Shown here: positions 1 to 8,976 of the stretch, in pieces
Layout: every line of letters starts with the position of its first letter
How positions within the stretch are numbered: position 1 is the stretch's first letter
Assembly (NCBI RefSeq): GCF_014205845.1
Contig: NZ_JACHCR010000001.1
Location: 620,001 to 684,000, forward strand
Length of the DNA: 64,000 nucleotides
From: Mucilaginibacter cryoferens
Lineage (GTDB): Bacteria > Bacteroidota > Bacteroidia > Sphingobacteriales > Sphingobacteriaceae
Direction: 5' to 3'
Notes under the pieces: generated by a model
What the model was told of the DNA's origin: nothing
The model's database searches: none
What the model saw: only the letters and a program-made list of their open reading frames with translations
Program-made: the position numbers and the translations under genes

Positions 1-2
1 TT

Positions 3-554
3 CATGCTGGTGTAGCCCTTGCCCTTGGTGTTGTAACCAGCGATGTGGTTTTTGTAGGTGCCTTATTATTTGGTTCGCAATATATTGATGTATCAGATCA
101 TGCAAAGCTGATTGCTGGTGTTGTTGGTGCCGTAATATTATTTACCCTCGGTTTATATTACCTGTTTAAAAAAGCCGAAGTAAATTACGACAACAAGGTA
201 CCAACAGGTATTAACCGCGCAGGCTATTTTTTAAAGGGTTTTTTAATGTGCATCTTCAACCCCACCCTCCTATTCCATTGGACGGTTGTTATTGGGGCCG
301 CCAGTACCACATTTTTGGTTGGTACGCCTCACCGCTCCTTCCACATTGCGGTAATGTTTTTAACTATCCTTGTCGTTCAATTCGGTATGGATACCACCAA
401 AGCTTTTTATGCAGATAAGCTGCGCGATAAAATTTCTGTTAAGCTGATACACCGCTTAAACGAACTGGCCGGAATAGCCCTCATTATAGCCTCACTTGTA
501 CTTATTGACAAGCTGGTTACCCACTTCATTTTCGCAGCACCTGTAGGGGCGTAA
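3..554 (+). CDS. LysE/RhtB-family amino-acid exporter, 5' end cut off
   Basis: The reading frame is open to the left edge of the window, so the N-terminus lies outside; a GTG at 45 is internal to the likely protein. The visible 183 residues hold about four to five hydrophobic helices, with a small-residue-rich first helix followed by Ser-Asp, as in the LysE/RhtB (RhtC/YggA) superfamily of inner-membrane exporters of basic or neutral amino acids. The substrate cannot be told. The gene converges on the minus-strand amidotransferase across a repeat-bearing gap of about 160 bp. Confidence 0.75.
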   Translation, partial: HAGVALALGVVTSDVVFVGALLFGSQYIDVSDHAKLIAGVVGAVILFTLGLYYLFKKAEVNYDNKVPTGINRAGYFLKGFLMCIFNPTLLFHWTVVIGAASTTFLVGTPHRSFHIAVMFLTILVVQFGMDTTKAFYADKLRDKISVKLIHRLNELAGIALIIASLVLIDKLVTHFIFAAPVGA

Positions 555-720
555 AGCCCCCCAGGCCTCTGAAGGGGGAGTCTTTTGATTAACTTATTCA
601 GAAATCGCAAACACGTAATTTTATTTTTCTACCATTACTTTACAGCCTTCGAAACAAAAAAGGCGATAAGTAAACTCATCGCCTTGATATTTTCACTCCC
701 CTTTAGGGGGCAGGGGCTTA
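552..720. repeat. Inverted CCCC-rich palindromic arms flanking a terminator
   Basis: An arm beginning AAGCCCCCCAGG directly after the LysE stop (about 553-579) pairs imperfectly with CTCCCCTTTAGGGGGCAGGG at about 696-715. Same style as the GGGGAG/AGGGG elements between the transketolase halves and around the DUF559 gene. It ends within three bases of the amidotransferase stop codon. Confidence 0.55.
655..685 (-). terminator. Intrinsic terminator of the amidophosphoribosyltransferase gene
   Basis: Read on the minus strand, AAGGCGAT and ATCGCCTT form an 8-bp stem around a 10-nt loop and are followed by a run of T. It lies 33 bp past the stop of the minus-strand gene. A weaker T-rich run on the other side could make it bidirectional for the LysE gene. 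Confidence 0.7.
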
Positions 721-2625
721 CATATAAGCTCTTTGGTTTTTGCCTTCCATCCAGTTAACAAATGCACGGTTAACAACTTTGTTACCGCCCGGGGTTGGGT
801 AATCGCCGCTAAAGTACCAGTCGCCGGTATGATCCGGACAGGCAATATGCAGGTTATCTAAAGTTTGGTAAATTACCTTTACCTCACATTTGATCTCTTT
901 AGGAGTGATGATCTGCGCAATACGGTCAGATACCTGCTGATCTGTGAACAGTTCATAGATAGCCTTTACATGATTTTTCACCTCTTCTTTAGGCTGCTTA
1001 ATACTGTCTTTACATTTCTGGTAAACGTCAAGTATCACATCTTCCCTGTCCATTTCCTTTAACAGGCTGATAGCGGCCTCAAAGGCTACAAACTCACCCA
1101 TACGAGACATATCAATACCATAACAATCCGGATAACGGATCTGCGGAGCCGATGATACTACAACAACCTTTACAGGGCCTAACCTATCCAGTATCTTCAG
1201 GATACTTTGCTTAAGGGTTGTACCACGTACAATAGAATCATCCAACACAACCAGTGTATCGGTATCTCTTTTTATCAAACCGTAAGTGGTATCATAAACG
1301 TGAGCAACCATTTCGCTACGGTCGGCATCCTGCGTAATAAAAGTACGCAGTTTAACGTCCTTAATAGCTATTTTTTCAACACGGGGTGCTAATGCCAGTA
1401 TTTCGGTAAGCTCTTCGTCGCTCACTTTATCTTCGCGGCTTAACAACCTATCGCGCTGGTATTTTTTTACGTATTTGTGTACACCCTCTACCATGCCATA
1501 AAAAGCAACTTCGGCAGTGTTGGGAATGTAAGAGAATACGGTGTTTTTAATATCGCTGTTAACGGCATCTAATATCTGCGGGCAAAGTAACCTGCCTAAT
1601 TGTTTACGTTCGCGGTAGATGGATGCATCGCTGCCGCGTGAAAAATAGATCCGTTCGAAAGAACATGATTTCTTTTCCTTTGGCTCGCTAAACATCGTTT
1701 CAGATATCTTGCCATTCTTTTTAACAATAAGCGCATGACCAGGTTTTATCTCCCTGATTTCCTCCATTGGTATATTAAACGCAGTTTGAATAGCCGGACG
1801 CTCTGAAGCAGCCACAACTATCTCATCGTTATAATAATAAAACGCCGGACGGATACCAACAGGGTCGCGCATTACAAACGCGTCGCCATGGCCCAGTATA
1901 CCGGCAATGGTGTAACCACCATCCCAGTTTTTGGCCGATTTGGTCAAAATTTTGGCAACATCCATGTCATTGGCAATCAGCTTGCTAATCTCCACATTGT
2001 CGTCCAAACCTTCGCGTTTGTATTGGTCAAACAAGCCCTGGTTTTCGGTATCAATAAAGTGGCCCATTTTTTCGAGCACTGTAATGGTATCGGCTTGTTC
2101 TTTAGGGTGCTGACCCAGGTCATAAAGTTGCTGCAAAAGCTCATCAACATTAGTCATGTTGAAGTTACCTGCAATAACCAAATTTCTGGTTTGCCAGTTG
2201 TTTTGCCTCAGGAACGGGTGGCAGCTTTCGATGCTATTTTTACCATGGGTACCATATCGCAGGTGCCCTAATAAAACTTCGCCGGTAAAGCTTACGTGTT
2301 CCTTGAGCCACTCGGCATCAAGCATCCTTTCGGGGGTTTCTTTCTGAATCTCCGCGAATTTCTTCTGGATGTATTCAAAAATATCAGCAACGGCATTTGA
2401 AGCCATTGAACGGTGACGACTGATGTACCGCTTGCCCGGAGCAATATCTAATTTAATGGTTGCAACACCTGCGCCATCCTGGCCGCGGTTATGTTGTTTC
2501 TCCATTAAAAGGTAAAGCTTGTTCAGGCCGTACAGCGCAGTTCCGTACTTTTTCTGATAAAAAGATAGTGGCTTTAATAAGCGGATAAATGCCACACCGC
2601 ATTCATGTTTAATCTGATCGCTCAT
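718..2625 (-). CDS. Amidophosphoribosyltransferase, long form (class-II amidotransferase + PRTase)
   Basis: Joins a class-II (Ntn) glutamine amidotransferase domain to a type-I phosphoribosyltransferase domain, the architecture of PurF, which makes phosphoribosylamine from PRPP and glutamine in the first step of purine synthesis. Cys9 after an eight-residue leader is the expected nucleophile (HECGVAF); QHNRGQDGAG follows at about 44-53. The PRPP loop VVLDDSIVRGTT is near residues 456-467. At 635 residues it is well over 100 longer than ordinary PurF (about 470-510). It belongs to a long variant found in Bacteroidota, and a standard PurF may exist elsewhere in the genome, so the symbol is withheld. 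ATG start, with a promoter-like TACCTTTG just upstream. Confidence 0.85.
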   Translation of the reverse strand: MSDQIKHECGVAFIRLLKPLSFYQKKYGTALYGLNKLYLLMEKQHNRGQDGAGVATIKLDIAPGKRYISRHRSMASNAVADIFEYIQKKFAEIQKETPERMLDAEWLKEHVSFTGEVLLGHLRYGTHGKNSIESCHPFLRQNNWQTRNLVIAGNFNMTNVDELLQQLYDLGQHPKEQADTITVLEKMGHFIDTENQGLFDQYKREGLDDNVEISKLIANDMDVAKILTKSAKNWDGGYTIAGILGHGDAFVMRDPVGIRPAFYYYNDEIVVAASERPAIQTAFNIPMEEIREIKPGHALIVKKNGKISETMFSEPKEKKSCSFERIYFSRGSDASIYRERKQLGRLLCPQILDAVNSDIKNTVFSYIPNTAEVAFYGMVEGVHKYVKKYQRDRLLSREDKVSDEELTEILALAPRVEKIAIKDVKLRTFITQDADRSEMVAHVYDTTYGLIKRDTDTLVVLDDSIVRGTTLKQSILKILDRLGPVKVVVVSSAPQIRYPDCYGIDMSRMGEFVAFEAAISLLKEMDREDVILDVYQKCKDSIKQPKEEVKNHVKAIYELFTDQQVSDRIAQIITPKEIKCEVKVIYQTLDNLHIACPDHTGDWYFSGDYPTPGGNKVVNRAFVNWMEGKNQRAYM

Positions 2626-2642
2626 GATTCGGAATGAGGCTG

Positions 2643-2650
2643 CAAAGGTA
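2643..2650 (-). promoter_or_regulatory. Bacteroidota -7 element upstream of the amidotransferase
   Basis: TACCTTTG on the minus strand matches TAnnTTTG and lies 17 bases before the ATG. No TTG is found at the expected -33 distance, so support comes from the -7 box alone. Confidence 0.4.
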
Positions 2651-2718
2651 TCATTTTATACCGAACTCTTGTAAAATCATTTGTCATTACATTGCATTTA
2701 TTTGTCGCAACATTAATT

Positions 2719-3078
2719 CTATGCTTCCGGGTAAAAAGAATGAATAATTTCAATCACCCCGATAATATGATCGTTAAATTCTTCCAACTCTTCGGCAGGT
2801 ACCCAAAGCTCGTTATGGATGGGTCCACCAACATTTTCAACGTTGTATTTTGTCAAAAAATCGGTCGGTAAACTAAACGTGGTCACAAAACCCGATCCTG
2901 ATGCAGGAACATTCCAGTCTCGTGCTATTTGCACCGCGTAAGCTTCATTCATCACCGGGTAAAAGATGGGCTGCTCAATTAATCTTTTAGGAAACCTTTT
3001 AAAACCAGATTCTTCTATCAGTTTAAGCTCCTTAGGGCCAACAGGGCGGTACAATGTAGTCAATTCGTTAGTTTGCAC
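2719..3078 (-). CDS. Small conserved protein (family often labelled ADP-ribosylation/crystallin J1)
   Basis: A soluble 119-residue protein with no signal peptide or membrane helix. The stretches LYRPVGPKELKLIEESGF, QPIFYPVMNEAYAVQIARDW and ELWVPAEELEEFN resemble a compact conserved family that databases often label 'ADP-ribosylation/crystallin J1'. It lacks the size and visible motifs of a real ADP-ribosylglycohydrolase, so I infer no enzymatic role. The start is GTG; no ATG lies upstream in frame. It sits alone between the amidotransferase and a large palindromic region, which begins about 40 bp before its start. Confidence 0.6.
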   Translation of the reverse strand: MQTNELTTLYRPVGPKELKLIEESGFKRFPKRLIEQPIFYPVMNEAYAVQIARDWNVPASGSGFVTTFSLPTDFLTKYNVENVGGPIHNELWVPAEELEEFNDHIIGVIEIIHSFYPEA

Positions 3079-3118
3079 AACGCTAATTTACGTTTTTATA
3101 GAAAACGCTATCGGCACA

Positions 3119-3587
3119 TATAAAATTCAGGGAAATCGCTTTTAAAAATTTGTTGTAGAAAGACAGGTAACCCCTACGGGGCAAAAGAAACATTTAAACT
3201 TTTATTCTACAAATTGGTAGCCTCTACGAGCAATGTCATTAAGTTAAGGGTTTCTTCCCCCGGCGGGGGAACCGCTTTGTAGCAAAAAAGCAAGATGCAG
3301 TTCCGTACCAGAGGTACGGAACGTTAAGTGGCGTACCTCTGGTACGCAAAACACTAATTTATTGTTTGCTACTAAGCTTTTACTCCTCTGGAGCAGCCTG
3401 GCCTCTCTTAACTTAATGACATTGCTCTACGAGGCATAATGCCATACTAATAAAAACGATTGCCTCGTAGAGGCTACCAAGTTGTAGAAATATTATCTAA
3501 GATTCCTTTTTGCCCCGTAGGGGTTACCTGTCTCAGCATTAAAAACTGTAAAAAAGTTTAAAAGCGATTTCCCTGATATAAAATTTA
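3119..3587. repeat. Nest of concentric inverted repeats (possible non-autonomous element)
   Basis: Four arm pairs close on one another like shells. The outer 19-nt arms (3128-3146 with 3557-3575), the 25-nt arms (3162-3186 with 3508-3532) and the 21-nt arms (3228-3248 with 3407-3427) are exact complements; a third shell (3205-3229 with 3465-3489) has one mismatch in 25. A weaker fifth shell contains GTAGCAAA. The core holds three short hairpins, including TTCCGTACC/GGTACGGAA and GCGTACC/GGTACGC. No ORF of note is inside. It fills the whole gap between the AlkB-like stop and the next gene's start. Confidence 0.8.
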
Positions 3588-3592
3588 CTCAT

Positions 3593-4213
3593 TTAATATT
3601 TTACATCCCTAAACGTTATATTTATCCTCGGCCCTGGCTGCCTGGCAGTTTTGGGTACCTGATGCAGCCAATGGTGCTGCGTTGCTCCCTGCATAATAAG
3701 TAGACTCCCATTGTTAAGCGCTATGGCTACTTTGGCATCTTTATGCTGCTTGTGTTTAAAACGGAAAGTTCGGGTAGCGCCAAATGAGGCCGAAGCAATA
3801 ACCGGATTGTCACTTAATTCCGCCTCATCGTCGCTATGCCAGCCCATACTGTCGCTACCATCACGGTAATAATTGAGTAAGGCCGAATTAAACTGTCTGC
3901 CGCATTGCTGTTCTGCGGCTTCCTTTATTTTAAGCAATAAAGGTGTAAAAGGGATAGGCGTATTTAATACCCCAGAATAGGTGTACTCCTGATCGCCGCC
4001 GGCATACCACGAAGTTAGGCGCGGAAAGTTTATGGTTTTGCCATATATCTTCATCTTATCCTGTTTCCATAGAATGCTATGCTTCAATTGTTCAAAAATA
4101 GCGAGGGTTCCTTCCTCTTCATAAAAATTAGGGTACAGGTAAACTCCCCCATCAAACGGTAATATGTTTTGATGAGCCCTGCTAAAAATATCTAACTGAT
4201 TATCTGAAAACAT
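3593..4213 (-). CDS. AlkB-like Fe(II)/2-oxoglutarate dioxygenase
   Basis: Expected to demethylate alkylated bases in DNA or RNA by oxidation using Fe(II) and 2-oxoglutarate. The HxD iron ligands are His126 and Asp128 (GWHSDDEAEL), the distal histidine is probably His184 in HWLHQVPK, and Arg196 and Arg202 in PRINITFR fit the 2-oxoglutarate and AlkB-signature arginines. An N-terminal substrate-lid region with LTSWYAGG precedes them. At 206 residues it matches the short AlkB/ALKBH2-3 type. Monocistronic; its stop abuts the outer arm of the nested palindrome. No ada box or SOS operator was recognised. Confidence 0.88.
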   Translation of the reverse strand: MFSDNQLDIFSRAHQNILPFDGGVYLYPNFYEEEGTLAIFEQLKHSILWKQDKMKIYGKTINFPRLTSWYAGGDQEYTYSGVLNTPIPFTPLLLKIKEAAEQQCGRQFNSALLNYYRDGSDSMGWHSDDEAELSDNPVIASASFGATRTFRFKHKQHKDAKVAIALNNGSLLIMQGATQHHWLHQVPKTARQPGPRINITFRDVKY

Positions 4214-4384
4214 TTTTTCTGAATCAAAAAGTTAAGAGTCACGAATCAAGACAACGCCATATCTTCACTGCTATATATAGACAAAATAAAAACCGAAGCG
4301 TTTAAAAACGCTAAGTCTTTTCTTTATTCAATACAGATCAATCTGATCCTTGCTCCTTGATCTTTCCATCCTTATTCCCCGGGT
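4214..4384. repeat. Gap with degenerate iterated words
   Basis: AAGAGTCACGAATCAAGAC-like words (4220-4255) and their approximate complement with CTTGCTCCTTGATC (4330-4380) flank an AT-rich core. This is a weak member of the word-repeat class seen in several other gaps. It lies upstream of the AlkB-like gene and past the amt terminator. Confidence 0.35.
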
Positions 4385-4412
4385 AAAAAAAAAATCCGGC
4401 TTCGCAGCCGGA
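4385..4412 (-). terminator. Intrinsic terminator of amt
   Basis: Minus strand: TCCGGCT and AGCCGGA form a 7-bp GC-rich stem around a 4-nt loop, followed by about ten T. It lies 37 bp after the amt stop. Confidence 0.8.
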
Positions 4413-4448
4413 CTTTCAGGTTTATTTGATTGGTTTGAAATTCAATAA

Positions 4449-5756
4449 CTAAAGTTTTTCGCCGTGCTGACTAATATCCAACCCAAGCTCTTCATCTTCG
4501 GCCGAAACCCGCAGTGGCGAGATCATGTCTGTAATTTTTAACAGCAACAACGAACCAAAAAACGCGAAAACAGATACACCTACCATCGCTAAAAGCTGTA
4601 CCAGAAAAAGATGTGTTTCGCCAAAGAAAAGGCCGTTACCCGTAGTATTACCCGCATTTACATGCTGATTGGCAAAAACACCGGTTAGCAGCATACCCAC
4701 CATACCACCTACCCCATGGCAAGGGAATACGTCGAGCGTATCATCGATGGTAGTGCGTGTACGCCACTCCACAACCAGGTTGCTCACAACTGCCGATATA
4801 ATACCGATAGCCAGCGAATGTGGTACAGTTACAAAACCCGCGGCCGGTGTAATAGCCACCAAACCAACTACCGCACCTATACAGGTACCCATAGCCGATG
4901 GTTTACGGCCGCGAAGCATATCAAAAAATATCCAGGTAATACCGCCAGCTGCCGAAGCTGTTGTACTGGTGGCCAAAGCCGTTACAGCCAACGCGTTTGC
5001 TCCAAATGCCGAACCAGCGTTAAACCCAAACCAGCCAAACCATAAAAGTCCGGTACCTATCATTACATACGTGATACGGGCGGGTGAATGATTGGCCTCG
5101 TTACGGCGCTTTAAATACAGGGCAGAAGCTAATGCAGCCCAACCTGCCGACATGTGCACTACCGTACCGCCTGCAAAATCCAACACGCCCAGTTTGGCTA
5201 AAATACCATCGGGATGCCAGGTACAATGCGCCAACGGCGAGAATATGAAGATGGAGAACAGTACAAGAAAAATGATGTAAGAGTTAAAGCGGATACGCTC
5301 GGCAAAAGCGCCGGTAATTAACGCAGGCGTGATGATAGCAAACTTTAACTGGTACATGGCAAACAACAGCAATGGTATGGTTGGTGCCGCCTTCCATGTT
5401 GCATTGCCCAGCATGCCCTTCATCATAAAATAAGTAGCAGGGTTGCCTATAAAGCCGTGAAAGCTTTCGCCAAAGGCCAGGCTAAAACCAAATATACCCC
5501 AAAGTACGGTGATGATAACCATACAAACAATGCTTTGCAGCATGGTAGAGATCACATTTTTTTTGTTAACCATGCCGCCGTAAAAGAAAGCCAGACCCGG
5601 GGTCATGATCAAAACAAGCGCCGTTGACATCAGCATCCAGGCTATATCTCCCGTATTAAAATGGGGATTACCTGAGTTTTTGAACTCAACAGATGGAAAT
5701 ATAAATGTTAGTGTTAAAATTATAAGTATAACTAGGAAAGGAAAATACCGCTTCAT
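4449..5756 (-). CDS. amt: Ammonium transporter (Amt/Mep/Rh family)
   Basis: Inner-membrane ammonium channel. A predicted N-terminal membrane segment or signal peptide (residues 1-25) is followed by the family hallmark TPGLAFFYGGMV and about eleven hydrophobic helices. The central GGTVVHMSAGWAAL and the late DVFPCHGVGGMVG supply the conserved pore histidines. 435 residues is normal. Family members are usually beside a glnK/glnB PII gene; none is adjacent here. It lies directly downstream of nuoN on the same strand with a 107-bp gap, so it probably has its own promoter, though no full consensus is visible. A strong terminator follows. Confidence 0.93.
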   Translation of the reverse strand: MKRYFPFLVILIILTLTFIFPSVEFKNSGNPHFNTGDIAWMLMSTALVLIMTPGLAFFYGGMVNKKNVISTMLQSIVCMVIITVLWGIFGFSLAFGESFHGFIGNPATYFMMKGMLGNATWKAAPTIPLLLFAMYQLKFAIITPALITGAFAERIRFNSYIIFLVLFSIFIFSPLAHCTWHPDGILAKLGVLDFAGGTVVHMSAGWAALASALYLKRRNEANHSPARITYVMIGTGLLWFGWFGFNAGSAFGANALAVTALATSTTASAAGGITWIFFDMLRGRKPSAMGTCIGAVVGLVAITPAAGFVTVPHSLAIGIISAVVSNLVVEWRTRTTIDDTLDVFPCHGVGGMVGMLLTGVFANQHVNAGNTTGNGLFFGETHLFLVQLLAMVGVSVFAFFGSLLLLKITDMISPLRVSAEDEELGLDISQHGEKL

Positions 5757-5863
5757 TAATAACTGGAGGTTTGTTGTTAAAACGGCCTGAAAGTAATACT
5801 TTTATAGCAATAAAACAAAGAATATATCTAATTTTTATTAAATAGACAATAAAAAACGGATTT

Positions 5864-7363
5864 CTAAAGATATTTAAGTACAAAATCAGGAAATACCCCC
5901 AATAAAATAAGCGCAAAGCTTATAATTACAGCTAAAATCACAGAATTGTAAGATTTTACATATACAATATCCTGATTTTCTGCCCTTTTTAAAAACAAAT
6001 TCAAGGGGATTTTAATATAGTAAAACAAGCTAACCACCGTTGTTAACGCCCCTGTAGCCATCAGCAACATTAGCCAGATACTGTGCGTTTGCTGATAAAT
6101 GCCATAAACCGCCGAAAACACAAACACCTTCCCGGTAAAACCCGCGCTAACAGGCAGGCCCGTAAGCGATATCATTATAATGGTAAAACAAACCGCTGCA
6201 ACCGGATATTTTAAGCCCAGCCCTTTGTAACCGTCCATATCTTCAGCATCGGCAACATTGCTAAAATAGGTTGCCAATACCAGCGCGCCAATATTGGCCA
6301 ATGCGTAAACCAACAGGTAATAGGTTAAAGCCGAAAGTCCCTGCTGGTTAAAAGTTACCACGGCCATCAGCGCGAACCCTGTATGGCCAATGCTGGAGTA
6401 TGCCAGCATCCGTTTAACATTGCTTTGCATTACCGCTGCAAAATTACCGGCTATCATACTAATAATGCCCGCCACGGATAATAAGATACCCAAATCGAAG
6501 CCCGTTCCCTTACCCAACAATATAAAAGGTGGTAAAAAGTTAACCAATAATGCAAAAGCAGCTATTTTGGGCAGCGTTGAAAGATAAGCCGTAACCGGCG
6601 TTGGTGCACCCTGGTATACATCGGGTACCCAAAAATGAACAGGCACAAATGATAGTTTAAATCCTATACCTACCAGTATCAGTAAAATGGCAAAAAACGA
6701 GCTTAGGGGATTTACTTTTAAAAGCTCGGTAACTGTAGATTGCAATACAATATCCAGCGAGCCGCCAAAACCATACAACAGCGAAATACCATACAGCATT
6801 ATAGCCGAAGACGCCGCGCCAAATAACACATACTTTAAGCCGGCCTCGGTACTAAAAGCGTTCTCGCTGCGGTAGGCTACCATCAGGTACGATGCAATGG
6901 ATACCATTTCTATAGCCAGGTAAATAGACAGCAGGTTTACGGCCATCACCATTAAATGCAGCCCAAATATGGAAGCTATAGTAATAGTATACAGGTCCGA
7001 CAATCCCTTTTTGTGCGATGCCAGCTTTTTGTCCCAGGTAAAATATAGCAGCAGGATGAATGCCAAAAGATCAATAACCAATTTAAACCACACAGCAGCC
7101 GGACTAAGCAGCAACATGTTGCTGAAAATGAAATGCTGCGCGTTTAATGTAATACCCACCTGCTGCAAATCTTTAAACAGTACCACCAACAGGCCAGCGC
7201 AGGCTACCGTACGACAAAGGCTTGTTGATTTTTTACCAAATAACACATCGGTTATCATAACCACCAGAAAAAGCAGCCCGAGATAAACCTCGGGTATAAA
7301 ATAGCCTAAGCTGCCAAAAATATCGGTTAAGTGATCGGTTATATGTGGAAGCAGAGGATGCAT
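5864..7363 (-). CDS. nuoN: NADH-quinone oxidoreductase subunit N
   Basis: Antiporter-like proton-pumping subunit of the complex I membrane arm. It has about fourteen hydrophobic helices, the central KLSFVPVHFWVPDVYQGAPTPV proton-channel signature (shared Mrp/NuoN type) and MLAYSSIGHTGFAL. 499 residues is normal. Last gene of the nuoH-N operon, three bases after the nuoM stop. Function and order both fit NuoN. Confidence 0.94.
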   Translation of the reverse strand: MHPLLPHITDHLTDIFGSLGYFIPEVYLGLLFLVVMITDVLFGKKSTSLCRTVACAGLLVVLFKDLQQVGITLNAQHFIFSNMLLLSPAAVWFKLVIDLLAFILLLYFTWDKKLASHKKGLSDLYTITIASIFGLHLMVMAVNLLSIYLAIEMVSIASYLMVAYRSENAFSTEAGLKYVLFGAASSAIMLYGISLLYGFGGSLDIVLQSTVTELLKVNPLSSFFAILLILVGIGFKLSFVPVHFWVPDVYQGAPTPVTAYLSTLPKIAAFALLVNFLPPFILLGKGTGFDLGILLSVAGIISMIAGNFAAVMQSNVKRMLAYSSIGHTGFALMAVVTFNQQGLSALTYYLLVYALANIGALVLATYFSNVADAEDMDGYKGLGLKYPVAAVCFTIIMISLTGLPVSAGFTGKVFVFSAVYGIYQQTHSIWLMLLMATGALTTVVSLFYYIKIPLNLFLKRAENQDIVYVKSYNSVILAVIISFALILLGVFPDFVLKYL

Positions 7364-7366
7364 TGA

Positions 7367-8971
7367 TTATTTAAGATGTAAAAACTGGATGAGTGTTAAA
7401 ACCGAATCATTGATCTTATCAAATACAAGCGAAGGCATTATACCTAATGCCAAAGCGATAATAGCGAGGGGGGCAAGCGTAAGTTTTTCGCGCAGGTTAA
7501 TATCGGTTAACGCTATTTTCCAAACGCTGCCGCCTTTTAATGATTCCTGGCCGAAAAACATGCGTTGCAAGGTCCACAAAAAATAAGCCGCACCGAGCAG
7601 TATACCCACCGTACCGCAAATGGCCATCCAATAAGGAAGCAGACCATTGTCTGTATGCGATTTAAATACACCTGCCAAAGTAAAAGCTTCGGCCACAAAT
7701 GCCGAAAAGCCGGGCAATCCCAATGATGCAAAAAAAGCGATCATTACAAAAGCGGTGTATTTTGGCATCAGGGTACCTAAGCCACGGAAATGATAAATAT
7801 CCCTGTCATGCACCCTGTTGTAAATTACACCCACCAGGAAGAATAGCATGGTTGATAAAAAACCATGGCTCACCATTTGCATTACCGCGCCACTGATGCC
7901 TTCGGCAGTTTGGGAGGCTATACCTAACAGCACAAAGCCCATATGAGATACGGAGGAATAAGCGATCATTCGTTTCAGATCGCGCTGGGCAAGGGCGTTA
8001 AAGGCACCATATAAAATAGAAATGACACCGAGCAGGCCCAGCCAGAAAGCATGCGCTGTAGCAACCTCCGGAAAAATGCCGATACAGATGCGAATGATAC
8101 CATACCCACCTATTTTTAACAGGATGCCTGCCAGAATAATAGAAACAGGTGTTGGGGCTTCTACGTGTGCATCGGGCAACCAGGTATGCAAGGGCACAAC
8201 GGGCACCTTAATGGCAAATGCAATAAACAGTACCACAAAACCAACTGTGCGGGCGGGCATCCCCAATATGGTTTGATGGCTTGCCAATGAGAATACCGAA
8301 CCTGCGCTGTAATTAGCTGGATTCATCATTTGCACTATATTAAAAGTATGGCTGCCGGTTACAGGGTCGGTAACAGAAAGGTACAACCCAACCATCACCA
8401 GCAACATAAATACCGAACCGAATAACGTATACAGGAAAAACTTAATAGCTGCATACTCCCGCCTTGCGCCTCCCCACATCCCTATAAGGAAATATAATGG
8501 CAGCAGCATCAATTCGTAAAACATGTAAAACAGAAAGAAATCCAGCGCGCAAAACACACCAATAACGGCCATATCCAACAATAAAAACAGCAGGAAGAAA
8601 CCTTTAAGGTTGCTCTTAATTTCCCATGAGGCCAGGGTGGCAATTACCATTACCAGCGAGGTCATTACCAGCAGAGTGATAGAGATACCATCTATCCCCA
8701 CAAAATAATCGATCTGCATTTTACCCAGGCTGCCCAGGTTAAGGCCTATCCAGGGTATTTTTTGCACAAACTGAAACTGATCTTCGTGGTTAATACCGCC
8801 GTAGTTGGCCCCGGTTTTAAAGTTAAGGTATATCCATATAGCAATGCCCAACTGAATAAGGGTAGCGGCAAGCGTAATATATTTAAAGCTGTTGCGCATA
8901 GATGATGGCAGCAGCATAATAATAAAGCCAAACAGTACAGGTATAAATATGAGTAAGGTTAATATATTCAT
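7367..8971 (-). CDS. nuoM: NADH-quinone oxidoreductase subunit M
   Basis: Second antiporter-like subunit of the membrane arm, with about fourteen helices. Visible signatures are FYMFYELMLLPLYFLIGMWG (conserved helix-5 glutamate), KVPVVPLHTWLPDAHVEAPT and MIAYSSVSHMGFVLLG. 534 residues, within the usual range. ATG start five bases after the nuoL stop, implying co-translation. Confidence 0.95.
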   Translation of the reverse strand: MNILTLLIFIPVLFGFIIMLLPSSMRNSFKYITLAATLIQLGIAIWIYLNFKTGANYGGINHEDQFQFVQKIPWIGLNLGSLGKMQIDYFVGIDGISITLLVMTSLVMVIATLASWEIKSNLKGFFLLFLLLDMAVIGVFCALDFFLFYMFYELMLLPLYFLIGMWGGARREYAAIKFFLYTLFGSVFMLLVMVGLYLSVTDPVTGSHTFNIVQMMNPANYSAGSVFSLASHQTILGMPARTVGFVVLFIAFAIKVPVVPLHTWLPDAHVEAPTPVSIILAGILLKIGGYGIIRICIGIFPEVATAHAFWLGLLGVISILYGAFNALAQRDLKRMIAYSSVSHMGFVLLGIASQTAEGISGAVMQMVSHGFLSTMLFFLVGVIYNRVHDRDIYHFRGLGTLMPKYTAFVMIAFFASLGLPGFSAFVAEAFTLAGVFKSHTDNGLLPYWMAICGTVGILLGAAYFLWTLQRMFFGQESLKGGSVWKIALTDINLREKLTLAPLAIIALALGIMPSLVFDKINDSVLTLIQFLHLK

Positions 8972-8976
8972 CAGGT

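Noticed and set aside
1888..2271. 127-codon plus-strand open frame opposite the amidotransferase
   Set aside because: Shadow frame within conserved coding sequence, no domain.
4669..5091. 140-codon plus-strand open frame opposite amt
   Set aside because: Antisense shadow of a strongly conserved transporter; no family resemblance.
5686..5916. 76-codon minus frame bridging nuoN and amt
   Set aside because: Overlaps the ends of two real genes in another frame; low-complexity hydrophobic translation of AT-rich DNA.
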